A stretch of 6,074 nucleotides of DNA. Origin: an uncultured Tidjanibacter sp. GTDB lineage: Bacteria; Bacteroidota; Bacteroidia; Bacteroidales; Rikenellaceae. Position numbers and translations under genes: made by a program. Of the stretch, positions 1-6,074 are shown piece after piece (within the stretch, counting starts at the first letter, position 1; the number at the start of each line of letters is the position of its first letter). The notes beneath the pieces are model-generated. The model saw nothing but the letters and a program-made list of their open reading frames with translations. It was not told the origin of the DNA and did no database searches. The DNA lies in NCBI GenBank assembly GCA_934663885.1, contig CAKUKW010000128.1, positions 1 through 6,074 on the forward strand. The letters are read 5' to 3'.

Positions 1-1058
1 TCAACTATATGATAGGCGAACTTATAGGCGAACTCACTGTGGGACACGCTTATATCAACCCCGGTGAGTACGCTTCGGCGGAGCGTATACAGATGGGACT
101 TCTCGGTGCCGAGATCACCCGCGACCCCGCTACCGGATTCTTCCGCATAGAAAAGATCCTCGAGGGAGCGAAGTGGAGTAAATCGCTGTTCTCGCCGCTT
201 ACCGAACCTGGGCTTAATGTCAAACAGGGCGATTACATAGTTTCCATTGACGGCGTACCTACCAACACGGTGAACGATATGTATTCTCTCCTCGTAGGAA
301 AAGCCGGTGTTCCGACAGAACTGAATATAAACGGGAAGGCGCAGCTCAAAGGTGCCCGTAAGATTGTCGTGAGTCCGATAGACTCTGAAAGCGCCCTGTA
401 TGATTACCAGTGGGTGCAGGGCAACCTGAAGAAAGTCGAGGAAGCAACCGATGGTAAGGTGGGCTATATTTATATTCCCGACATGGGCCCCGAAGGCCTC
501 AATGAGTTTGCGAAATATTTCTATCCGCAGCTCGACAAAGAAGGCCTCATAATCGACGACCGTGCCAACGGGGGCGGAAACGTATCGCCGATGATCCTTG
601 AACGCCTTTCGCGAGAACCGTACCGTCTTACCATGGGCCGCGGGACGAGCAGGGTAGGGACTATTCCAGATGCTGTGCAGGTGGGGCCGAAAGTGTGCCT
701 CATTAATAAGTATTCCGCTTCGGACGGTGACTTGTTCCCATACGGTTTCCGCGCTCTCGGTCTCGGGAAACTTATCGGTACCCGCACCTGGGGCGGTATT
801 GTCGGCATCAGCGGCTCACTTCCGTTCATAGACGGGACGGATATGAGGGTGCCGTTCTTTACCAGCTACAGCGTGGATGGGCAATGGATTATCGAAAACC
901 GGGGAGTAGATCCCGATATATGGATCGACAATGATCCCATAAAAGAATTCAGGGGTGAAGACGAGCAGCTCAACAGGGCAATCGAAGAGGTAATGAAGGA
1001 GCTTAAGAACCGCAAGCCTCTCGCTCCGGCCCCGGCCCCCAGGGTATGGAATAAATAA
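1..1058 (+). CDS. Tricorn-type S41 serine protease, C-terminal part (5' end outside window)
   Basis: The reading frame is open from the left edge, so this is the last ~350 residues of a much longer protein; the ATG at base 9 is internal. Residues are counted from that Met. A His-containing motif (VGHAY, His13) is followed by a PDZ domain (about 32-110) with the carboxylate-binding-type region around GDYIVSIDG. Next comes the S41 peptidase core (about 148-305). It carries the nucleophile motif SASDGD, with the probable catalytic Ser238, then GTRTWGG and IENRGVDPD, with the probable Glu296. These match the Ser/His/Glu active site known from tricorn protease, although the Ser that precedes the His in archaeal tricorn is Gly here. 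The protein ends in a helical segment and an Ala-Pro tail. Family members have N-terminal beta-propeller domains and degrade peptides; those domains would lie outside the window. The substrate and whether it is exported cannot be told. It is likely co-transcribed with the PAS gene downstream. Confidence 0.9.
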   Translation, partial: NYMIGELIGELTVGHAYINPGEYASAERIQMGLLGAEITRDPATGFFRIEKILEGAKWSKSLFSPLTEPGLNVKQGDYIVSIDGVPTNTVNDMYSLLVGKAGVPTELNINGKAQLKGARKIVVSPIDSESALYDYQWVQGNLKKVEEATDGKVGYIYIPDMGPEGLNEFAKYFYPQLDKEGLIIDDRANGGGNVSPMILERLSREPYRLTMGRGTSRVGTIPDAVQVGPKVCLINKYSASDGDLFPYGFRALGLGKLIGTRTWGGIVGISGSLPFIDGTDMRVPFFTSYSVDGQWIIENRGVDPDIWIDNDPIKEFRGEDEQLNRAIEEVMKELKNRKPLAPAPAPRVWNK

Positions 1059-1069
1059 TCTGGCGCGTG

Positions 1070-1414
1070 ATGAAAAAGGATTTTTTTAGGGAGCTTCACA
1101 ATATGGCTATAACCGTATGCGATGCTACGGGCATAATACTATGGATGAACGACCGCTCCCGGGTTGTGAACGGTGACGGGCTAATCGGGAGTAACGTCCT
1201 TGACTGTCATCCGGAGCCAGCCAGGAGCCAGTTGCACTCTATGATGGAGCGGCAGGCTACGAATTCCTATACTATAGAGAAGAACGGTATAAAGAAACTG
1301 ATATACCAGGCTCCGTGGTACGAAGACGGCGAGTACGCAGGCTTTACTGAATTCTCGGTTGAGATACCTTTCGATATGCCGCATTTCATCCGCAAGCCGA
1401 AACCGCAACAATAA
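1070..1414 (+). CDS. Small stand-alone PAS-domain protein
   Basis: The protein has 114 residues from the ATG at 1070; an in-frame GTG directly before it (1067) is a possible alternative start. One PAS fold fills nearly the whole protein: AITVCDATGIILWMND opens the fold, DCHPEPAR lies in the helical middle, and KKLIYQAPWY and GFTEFSVEIPF form the last strands. I recognise this DCHPEPA / YTIEKNG / IYQAPWY pattern from short PAS proteins of anaerobic bacteria, from memory only. PAS domains bind small ligands or cofactors or mediate protein contacts. No kinase, cyclase or DNA-binding output domain is attached, and there is no signal peptide or membrane segment, so it is probably a cytoplasmic ligand-binding or partner protein. 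It starts 11 bases after the protease stop and has no promoter of its own, which suggests one transcript. A strong terminator follows. A T7 run sits near the start (1081-1087). Confidence 0.82.
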   Translation: MKKDFFRELHNMAITVCDATGIILWMNDRSRVVNGDGLIGSNVLDCHPEPARSQLHSMMERQATNSYTIEKNGIKKLIYQAPWYEDGEYAGFTEFSVEIPFDMPHFIRKPKPQQ

Positions 1415-1422
1415 CCAGGACG

Positions 1423-1462
1423 AAGAAGGCCGCCACTCGGGAAGAGGACGGCCTTCTTTTTT
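1423..1462 (+). terminator. Rho-independent terminator after the PAS gene
   Basis: AAGAAGGCCG (1423-1432) pairs perfectly with CGGCCTTCTT (1449-1458), and a T run continues to 1462. The 16-base loop can form a further short CTC/GAG stem. It begins 9 bases after the PAS stop and should end the protease-PAS transcript. On the minus strand the tail is not U-rich enough to call it bidirectional. Confidence 0.9.
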
Positions 1463-1645
1463 AAACAATTTATTACAATAACCCAGGATCCGTTTAAACA
1501 TTTTTTAATAGCACGGTTATGTTCTTCAGGTGCGATTTTCTAATATTCTACTCATCATATACCTTATGGTATTCTCCCGGTCGGATATAATAAAATCATC
1601 ACGCCATGACCTATAACATTTTTTCTAACAATATTTAAACCGGAT

Positions 1646-2356
1646 CTATTTCTTTATCTTCTTTTCTATTTCCTCTTTTGATATAGGCTTGGTACAGAAG
1701 AACCAGTCGTAACATTTGAGGCCGTTGCCTTTTTTGGAATTTTCCCAGCGTTTTTCAACATCGGCCATATTTCCGGGATTCGGATCTATGACCTCTTCTC
1801 CCGGACGCCAATCCGCAGGAAGCGCCACGCCGAAAGCATCGACGGTCTGCAGGCCGATAAGCACCCTCTTTATCTCGTCGAAGTTGCGGCCGAGAGCAAG
1901 GGGATAATAAATGATGGTGCGGATAATGCCTTTCGGATCTATGAAGAACACTGCGCGTACGGCCTTTGTTTCGCTTTCCCCGGGTTGGAGCATGCCATAA
2001 AGTTTGGCTACATTCATCGATACGTCGTCGATGAGCGGGAACTTTATATCGATGTCTTTCATATCCCTGAACTCTATCCTGTCCTTGATGGTGCGGAGCC
2101 ATGCTATATGGCTCGAGAGCCCGTCAATAGATAATCCCACAAGGGTACAGTTAAGCTCATCGAACTCTTTCTGCATTTTCCCGAAAGTCATAAATTCCGA
2201 AGTGCAAACCGGAGTGAAATCGGCCGGATGGCTGAAAAGGATTACCCATTTACCGTTGAAATCGGCCGGGAAGTTGATAGTACCCTGTGTGGTCGCAGCC
2301 TTGAATTCGGGAGCTTTGTCGCCGATCCTTGGCATAATGTTCATTTCGTTTTCCAT
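1646..2356 (-). CDS. Prx6-type (1-Cys/archaeal-like) peroxiredoxin
   Basis: A cytoplasmic thiol peroxidase of 236 residues that would reduce hydrogen peroxide or organic hydroperoxides. The active-site motif PADFTPVC (44-51) holds the peroxidatic Cys51 with Pro44 and Thr48, and Arg134 in KAVRAVFFID is the conserved partner Arg. The C-terminal extension with WRPGEE and a long arm is typical of the Prx6 subfamily and makes it longer than AhpC (about 190 residues). The tail carries CYDWFFC (Cys215, Cys221), as in archaeal enzymes such as that of Aeropyrum pernix, where a C-terminal Cys resolves the oxidised Cys51 equivalent. Cys70 is extra. There is no signal peptide. The start at the first Met is preferred, though Met5 and Met8 are possible; no Shine-Dalgarno site is visible at any of them. 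It is a single gene transcribed away from the small CxC gene and converges on the PAS gene. No exact Bacteroidota promoter was found upstream. Confidence 0.95.
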   Translation of the reverse strand: MENEMNIMPRIGDKAPEFKAATTQGTINFPADFNGKWVILFSHPADFTPVCTSEFMTFGKMQKEFDELNCTLVGLSIDGLSSHIAWLRTIKDRIEFRDMKDIDIKFPLIDDVSMNVAKLYGMLQPGESETKAVRAVFFIDPKGIIRTIIYYPLALGRNFDEIKRVLIGLQTVDAFGVALPADWRPGEEVIDPNPGNMADVEKRWENSKKGNGLKCYDWFFCTKPISKEEIEKKIKK

Positions 2357-2433
2357 GATATAATGTTTTAGAATTGTGTTAAGTCTGCTCTGTAAATATT
2401 TTTATTTTATCTGTGAAAATAAGTTTCAAAGAC

Positions 2434-2465
2434 CATGCCGTGATTTTATGCTGAAATTGGGCATG
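2434..2465. promoter_or_regulatory. Inverted repeat, possible operator upstream of the peroxiredoxin gene
   Basis: CATGCC at 2434-2439 and GGCATG at 2460-2465 are perfect 6-base arms with 20 bases between them. The repeat lies about 80-110 bases before the peroxiredoxin start, where a regulator could bind. Arms this short can arise by chance, so this is a weak call. Confidence 0.25.
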
Positions 2466-2577
2466 ATGGCATCTGTTATCCGGATCGCGGCTTGCCGTAC
2501 GCCATAAGCCGGTATAATAAATACTTATGGGTTCATCATTAATTTTTACTTTCTTTTACAGTCAGTCGGAACCTGTT

Positions 2578-2605
2578 TTTGTCAGTTTTTTTGACTCTAT
2601 ATTTG
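2578..2605 (+). promoter_or_regulatory. Bacteroidota-type promoter for the 53-codon gene
   Basis: TATATTTG at 2598-2605 matches the TAnnTTTG -7 consensus exactly. An upstream TTTG at 2578-2581 could be the -33 element, although the 16-base spacer is a little shorter than usual. Transcription would start near 2612 and leave a leader of about 80 bases with the small hairpin at 2646-2661. Confidence 0.55.
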
Positions 2606-2645
2606 TTTTTTGTACGCTATTTGTATTATGCTGATATGAAGAATG

Positions 2646-2661
2646 GCAATTATAAAATTGC
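2646..2661 (+). other. Short leader hairpin upstream of the 53-codon gene
   Basis: GCAATT (2646-2651) and AATTGC (2656-2661) form a 6-base stem with loop ATAA. It sits about 33 bases before the start codon, between the promoter-like element and the gene. It is AT-rich and may be only weakly folded. Confidence 0.35.
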
Positions 2662-2693
2662 AGATTTATTTACTCATTATAAAATAATTGATT

Positions 2694-2855
2694 ATGAACA
2701 AGAAAGATGAAAAAGCACAGGGCTGCGGTTGCGGCACCGGCTTCAAGAAAGAAGTGAACAGCATGGTAAAGGAGGGTACGAAACCTACAAAGGCACAGCA
2801 CGACAAGAAAAAAGCGGAAGTGGACGCTGCATTTAAAAGCGACAAGAAGAAGTAG
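2694..2855 (+). CDS. Small lysine-rich protein with a Cys-Gly-Cys motif, function unknown
   Basis: An ATG-to-TAG frame of 53 codons. The protein begins MNKKDEKAQGCGCGTGFKKE, so Cys11 and Cys13 lie in a Gly-rich turn. The rest is charged and probably helical (KAQHDKKKAEVDAAFKSDKKK), very rich in Lys, with no membrane segment or signal peptide. Codon use looks like a normal gene of this window, and the frame has an upstream promoter-like element and a downstream hairpin, which is why I call it real. The paired cysteines could bind a metal or be redox-active, and the basic tail could contact nucleic acid or an acidic partner; both are guesses. It stands alone between the divergent peroxiredoxin gene and the ABC exporter genes. 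I do not recognise the family. Confidence 0.6.
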   Translation: MNKKDEKAQGCGCGTGFKKEVNSMVKEGTKPTKAQHDKKKAEVDAAFKSDKKK

Positions 2856-2886
2856 CGGAGTACTTTCTTAGAGTAAGTATCAAAGC

Positions 2887-2929
2887 AAAACGTCCGCCGG
2901 TAAGTATATTATTTGCCGGCGGCTGATTT
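2887..2929 (+). terminator. Terminator-like hairpin after the 53-codon gene
   Basis: CCGCCGGTAA (2894-2903) pairs with TTGCCGGCGG (2913-2922) through one G-U pair, with a 9-base AT loop. An A-rich stretch before (2887-2890) and ATTT after (2926-2929) can extend the stem. It begins about 30 bases past the stop. The T run is short, so termination may be partial and allow read-through towards the ABC genes. Confidence 0.6.
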
Positions 2930-2931
2930 AT

Positions 2932-2967
2932 ATATCCGGATAAGGAATATTTTCCTAATCCGGATAT
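2932..2967. repeat. 36-base near-perfect inverted repeat (hairpin)
   Basis: The arms 2932-2947 and 2952-2967 pair at 15 of 16 positions (one A/A mismatch, 2942 against 2957), with loop TATT. The outer part reads ATATCCGGAT / ATCCGGATAT. It lies between the terminator-like hairpin and the -7-like element at 2985. With no T run on either side it is not a classic terminator; it could be an mRNA stability element, a protein-binding site or a second roadblock to read-through. Confidence 0.75.
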
Positions 2968-2984
2968 CGGCAGGATTAATATGC

Positions 2985-2992
2985 TATTTTTG
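2985..2992 (+). promoter_or_regulatory. Probable -7 element of the ABC exporter operon promoter
   Basis: TATTTTTG matches TAnnTTTG exactly. Transcription would start near 2999, giving an ~80-base leader to the ATG at 3081. No TTG-like -33 element is present at the expected spacing; that position lies inside the right arm of the 36-base hairpin. Confidence 0.45.
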
Positions 2993-3080
2993 CACTAATA
3001 ATAGAGTTTATTAGAAAGGCTCGTAATCTTTCATCTATGTGAGATATAACAGGGCCGTTAAAACTATAGAGTCCCTACGC

Positions 3081-4805
3081 ATGAAGTTATATTGGGTGGT
3101 GTTCAGTAAATACAGGTGGAGCCTTTTGTTCTGCCCGCTGCTCGTGCTCGTGTTCGTAATATGCGAAACGTTCCTTCCGATGCTGATGGCCCGCATAATA
3201 GACGACGGGGTCATGCCGAAGGACCTTGCAGTTATCACCCGCGTAGGAGTATACATGGTAGGCATTTCTGTAGTGGGGCTTATCGCCAACGTGGCCAACG
3301 TCTTTGTATCCTCGAAAACGGCGGTCGGTTTCGGGACGGATCTTCGTTCGGCTTTATTCACTAAGATACAGAGCCTGTCTTTCAGGGAAATAGACAAATT
3401 CAACTCGGCTTCGCTTCTTACCCGCCTCACGAACGACATTACGCGCATACAGATGGTGGTGCAGTTGGGCCTCAGGCTGATGCTCCGCTCACCCATGATG
3501 CTGGTGATGGCTTTCTTTTATGTTATAAGGATAAATTCACAGCTCGCACTTATAGTAGCGGCAGCTATTCCCGTGCTGGGGGTCGGCGTTTACCTTATAT
3601 TGAAAAAAGGTTTTCCCTTCTTTGTCAAATTACAGCAGAAGGTAGACAATCTGAATGCCGTCGTCAGGGAGAACCTTATCAATATCAGGGTGGTTAAATC
3701 GTTTGTGCGCGAGAAACACGAATCGCGGAAATTCTCGGCGACAAATAAGGATCTACGCGATACTTCGGTAAGGGCGGCAAATATAATCGTCACGGTTTTC
3801 CCGCTGATGCAGCTTATCATGAACGTCTCGGTCGTGGTGATACTCTGGGTTGGGGGCAACAAGGTAGCCGGTGGCGATCTCAAGATAGGCGAGCTGGTAT
3901 CGCTCGTAAACTATCTTATGCAGATTCTGATGTCGCTGATGATGCTGTCGATGATAATAATGAATATCGCCAGGGCGTCGGCATCCTCTGAGCGTATCCT
4001 CGAAGTGCTTCGCACGGAGCCTTCCCTGAAGAATACTGAAGAAGGAATTAAGAATGAATATAAGGTCACGAAAGGCGGGGTCGTTTTCAGGAAGGTTGAT
4101 TTCCGTTATGCAGGAGGTGATACGGATGTCCTTCACGATATAGATTTCGAGATATGTCCGGGTTCGACGGTGGCAGTAGTGGGCGCCACCGGCTCCGGTA
4201 AAAGTACGCTGCTGCAGCTTATTCCCCGGCTCTATGACGTAACCGAAGGAGAGGTATTGATAGACGGGCGTAACGTAAAAGACTATAACCTCGACGAATT
4301 GCACGACGAAATAGGCATGGTGTTGCAGAAGAACGAACTCTTTACAGGCACCATAGAGGAAAACCTTAGGTGGGGCAGGGAGGACGCTTCCATGGAGGAT
4401 ATCCAGGCCGCAGCAAAAGCAGCACAGGCGCACAATTTCATAATATCGTTCCCTGAAGGTTATCAGACTATGCTGGGGCGTGGCGGTGTAAACGTTTCGG
4501 GAGGACAAAAACAGCGCCTCTGCATCGCGCGTGCCCTGCTGAGAAAACCCAAGATACTTATACTGGACGACAGCACGAGCGCGGTGGATACCACTACCGA
4601 AAAGAAAATACAGGAGGGGTTGAAGGCTCTCCTTGCGGATACGACCGTCATTACTGCTACACAGCGCGTAAGAACTATGGAGGGGGCCGACAAGGTGATA
4701 GTACTGGACGACGGCAGGGTGGCGGATATAGGCACTCCCGCCCAGTTGCGTGAGAATTCGGAAATTTACAAAGAGATATACGAATCACAGAAGATGACTT
4801 TTTAA
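3081..4805 (+). CDS. ABC exporter half-transporter, subunit with degenerate ATP site
   Basis: An inner-membrane subunit of 574 residues from the ATG at 3081. An in-frame GTG at 3039 would add 14 residues, but family members usually begin just before the first membrane helix, as here. Six membrane helices lie at roughly 14-36, 53-76, 128-148, 154-174, 233-258 and 270-296. The ATPase domain has A-loop Tyr343, Walker A GATGSGKST (368-376), Q-loop Gln416, signature VSGGQ (472-476), Walker B ILILDD and D-loop SAVD. The catalytic Glu after Walker B is Asp497 (DDSTSAVD) and the switch His is Gln528 (ATQRV). Such changes mark the subunit that forms the non-hydrolysing site in heterodimeric exporters of the TM287/288, LmrCD and BmrCD type. 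It therefore probably needs the product of the next gene, 9 bases downstream. Drugs or lipids are likely substrates, but the sequence does not say which. Confidence 0.93.
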   Translation: MKLYWVVFSKYRWSLLFCPLLVLVFVICETFLPMLMARIIDDGVMPKDLAVITRVGVYMVGISVVGLIANVANVFVSSKTAVGFGTDLRSALFTKIQSLSFREIDKFNSASLLTRLTNDITRIQMVVQLGLRLMLRSPMMLVMAFFYVIRINSQLALIVAAAIPVLGVGVYLILKKGFPFFVKLQQKVDNLNAVVRENLINIRVVKSFVREKHESRKFSATNKDLRDTSVRAANIIVTVFPLMQLIMNVSVVVILWVGGNKVAGGDLKIGELVSLVNYLMQILMSLMMLSMIIMNIARASASSERILEVLRTEPSLKNTEEGIKNEYKVTKGGVVFRKVDFRYAGGDTDVLHDIDFEICPGSTVAVVGATGSGKSTLLQLIPRLYDVTEGEVLIDGRNVKDYNLDELHDEIGMVLQKNELFTGTIEENLRWGREDASMEDIQAAAKAAQAHNFIISFPEGYQTMLGRGGVNVSGGQKQRLCIARALLRKPKILILDDSTSAVDTTTEKKIQEGLKALLADTTVITATQRVRTMEGADKVIVLDDGRVADIGTPAQLRENSEIYKEIYESQKMTF

Positions 4806-4814
4806 TAGAGTAAC

Positions 4815-6074
4815 ATGGCGCACGGACCTGGAAATAACAAGCAAGGCGGTATGGCGAAGCCCAAGGAAGGTAAGAAGACTTTCTTTAGGCTCATGTCGTA
4901 CCTTGGCCGTTTCAGGACATCGCTTATAGTTGTTTTCATACTTGTCGTCATAACGATAGGTTCCAGCCTGCTGGGGTCTTACATGCTGCGTCCCATAATC
5001 AACGATTACATAATTCCCGGGGATTTGCAGGGCCTCTTCCGGATGCTCCTGATACTTCTGGGGGTATATTTGGCCGGGGTAATTGCAGCCTTCGTGCAGT
5101 ACCGTATGCTGAATAAGATCGGACAGAAAACGGCGGCACGTATGCGTATGGAGCTGTTCCGTAAGATGGAAACCCTACCCGTCAAATACTTCGATACACA
5201 CAAGCACGGCGATCTTATGAGCCGTTACACGAACGACATGGACCGCGTGAGCGAGGTGCTGACGGATAACCTTGCGGATATAATTACTGCGGCGCTTTCG
5301 CTTGTGGGCATACTTTGCCTTATGCTGTTCATTAGTCCTCTGCTTACCCTTGCCACCCTTGTCATAGTCCCGCTGATGATGCTTTTCGCCAATGTCATAG
5401 CTAAGCGAAGCCGGAAGTATTTTTCCGCGCAACAAAGTACTTTGGGCGAGGTCAACGGATATATAGAGGAGATGATGAGCGGACAGAAGGTAGTCAAGGT
5501 TTTCGGACACGAAAAGGCCGTCGAGGAGGATTTCGAAAAGCTTAACTCCGACCTGAATGAGAAATCCAGCAAAGCGCAGCTTTATTCGGGTATGATGATG
5601 CCTGTCATGCAGAACCTTAATACGTTCAATTTCGTTGTCATTACCATACTGGGCGCACTGCTGGCAATATACAGGGGATTCGATGTCGGGGGGCTCGCAG
5701 TATTCCTCCAGTATTCACGCCAGTTCGGCAATCCCATAAACCAGATAGCTACGCTTTACAATAACATACAGGCGGCCATAGCTGGTGCCGAGCGCATATT
5801 CGAGATGCTCGACGAGCCTTCGGAGCCGGCCGACGTTCCCGATGCCGTCAGGATGGAGAAGCCTAAAGGGGATATCTGCATGACAGATGTGAATTTCTCT
5901 TACGTATCCGGTACGCCTGTGCTGAAAAACATATCGATGCATATCCGTCCCGGAGAAAGAGTCGCCCTGGTGGGGGCTACCGGAGCGGGAAAGACCACCA
6001 TCCTTAATATGCTCCCGCGGTTTTACGATATCGAGTCGGGCGAAATAACCATAGACGGGGTGCCTATCCGCGAC
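4815..6074 (+). CDS. ABC exporter half-transporter, partner subunit (3' end outside window)
   Basis: The frame stays open for 420 codons to the window edge; about 170-190 residues should be missing. The start ATG lies 9 bases after the stop of the previous gene, so the two are surely one operon. The N-terminus (MAHGPGNNKQGG, then Lys-rich) is the Gly-rich polar extension I associate with the TM288/LmrD/BmrD-like subunit. Membrane helices fall near 34-57, 74-97, 150-174, 176-196, 262-286 and 293-315. The intracellular coupling region FDTHKHGDLMSRYTNDMDRV is at 126-145. The ATPase domain begins about 352 with A-loop Tyr363 and Walker A GATGAGKTT (387-395). Q-loop, signature, Walker B and switch residues lie past the edge, so the expected catalytic Glu and His cannot be confirmed. 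Isoleucine is coded 22 times by ATA, 7 by ATC and 5 by ATT. Confidence 0.92.
   Translation, partial: MAHGPGNNKQGGMAKPKEGKKTFFRLMSYLGRFRTSLIVVFILVVITIGSSLLGSYMLRPIINDYIIPGDLQGLFRMLLILLGVYLAGVIAAFVQYRMLNKIGQKTAARMRMELFRKMETLPVKYFDTHKHGDLMSRYTNDMDRVSEVLTDNLADIITAALSLVGILCLMLFISPLLTLATLVIVPLMMLFANVIAKRSRKYFSAQQSTLGEVNGYIEEMMSGQKVVKVFGHEKAVEEDFEKLNSDLNEKSSKAQLYSGMMMPVMQNLNTFNFVVITILGALLAIYRGFDVGGLAVFLQYSRQFGNPINQIATLYNNIQAAIAGAERIFEMLDEPSEPADVPDAVRMEKPKGDICMTDVNFSYVSGTPVLKNISMHIRPGERVALVGATGAGKTTILNMLPRFYDIESGEITIDGVPIRD

Larger units (their letters stand above)
2357..2693. other. Divergent intergenic region between peroxiredoxin and small CxC gene
   Basis: These 337 AT-rich bases must hold the promoters of both flanking genes. 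I see no convincing protein gene here. Contents: an inverted repeat CATGCC/GGCATG (2434-2439 and 2460-2465) on the peroxiredoxin side; a short hairpin CGGCTT/AAGCCG (2488-2493 and 2506-2511); T-rich tracts at 2555-2612; a promoter-like element at 2578-2605; and a small hairpin at 2646-2661 in the leader of the 53-codon gene. For the peroxiredoxin, a TTTG (minus strand, at 2427-2430) could serve as -33, but no good -7 element follows it. Confidence 0.7.

Noticed and set aside
12..35. Tandem 12-base direct repeat ATAGGCGAACTT/C coding IGEL-IGEL
   Set aside because: Tricorn homologues commonly have a similar IGEM-IGEL-like stretch before the active His, so it fits the family rather than a recent duplication.
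1755..2102. Second minus-strand frame inside the peroxiredoxin gene, and a plus-strand frame over its 5' half (2004-2363)
   Set aside because: Both overlap a well-supported peroxiredoxin and their products are low-complexity, Arg/His- or Ser-rich shadows.
2448..2507. 19-codon frame ending in the CGGCTT/AAGCCG hairpin, like a leader peptide
   Set aside because: It lies upstream of the likely promoter at 2578-2605, has no run of a regulatory amino acid and no gene directly behind the hairpin.
2478..2520. GC-rich block that at first looked like part of a tRNA or riboswitch
   Set aside because: It holds only one 6-base stem, with no cloverleaf, T-loop motif or known aptamer pattern.
3037..3042. 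ATG-TGA start-stop pair in the ABC leader
   Set aside because: Minimal frames occur by chance; nothing links it to control of the downstream gene.
3753..4508. Open frame of about 250 codons on the minus strand opposite the first ABC gene
   Set aside because: The plus-strand frame encodes clear ABC exporter motifs across this whole stretch; the opposite frame has no recognisable domain.

Overview
The window looks like chromosomal DNA from an anaerobic or facultative member of the Bacteroidota, probably Bacteroidales. The clues are two exact matches to the Bacteroidota -7 promoter element (TAnnTTTG), a lack of convincing Shine-Dalgarno sites at the starts, and proteins of types I recognise from that group: a tricorn-like S41 protease, a Prx6-type peroxiredoxin and an asymmetric ABC exporter pair. 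Base composition is near half G+C, yet ATA is the commonest isoleucine codon. The genus cannot be decided from this sequence.

Left part (1-1645): the 3' end of a tricorn-type protease gene, cut by the window edge, is followed 11 bases later by a small gene for a stand-alone PAS-domain protein. The two look co-transcribed and end at a strong intrinsic terminator. A convergent AT-rich spacer separates them from the next gene.

Middle (1646-3080): a peroxiredoxin gene lies on the minus strand, with an active-site cysteine at residue 51 and a C-terminal two-cysteine motif like that of archaeal Prx6 enzymes. Upstream of it is a 337-base divergent intergenic region. This leads to a 53-codon gene on the plus strand encoding a lysine-rich protein with a Cys-Gly-Cys motif, which I do not recognise. 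Behind that gene are a terminator-like hairpin and then a 36-base near-perfect hairpin, both ahead of a promoter-like element for the transporter.

Right part (3081-6074): two adjacent half-transporter genes of the ABC multidrug exporter type, 9 bases apart. The first has Asp in place of the catalytic Glu and Gln in place of the switch His, so it supplies the degenerate ATP site. The second has the glycine-rich N-terminus typical of the partner subunit and is cut by the window end just after Walker A. Together they should form a heterodimeric exporter.

I found no mobile element, CRISPR array, RNA gene or clear new system. The least explained items are the small CxC protein, the paired hairpins behind it, and the PAS protein tied to the protease gene.
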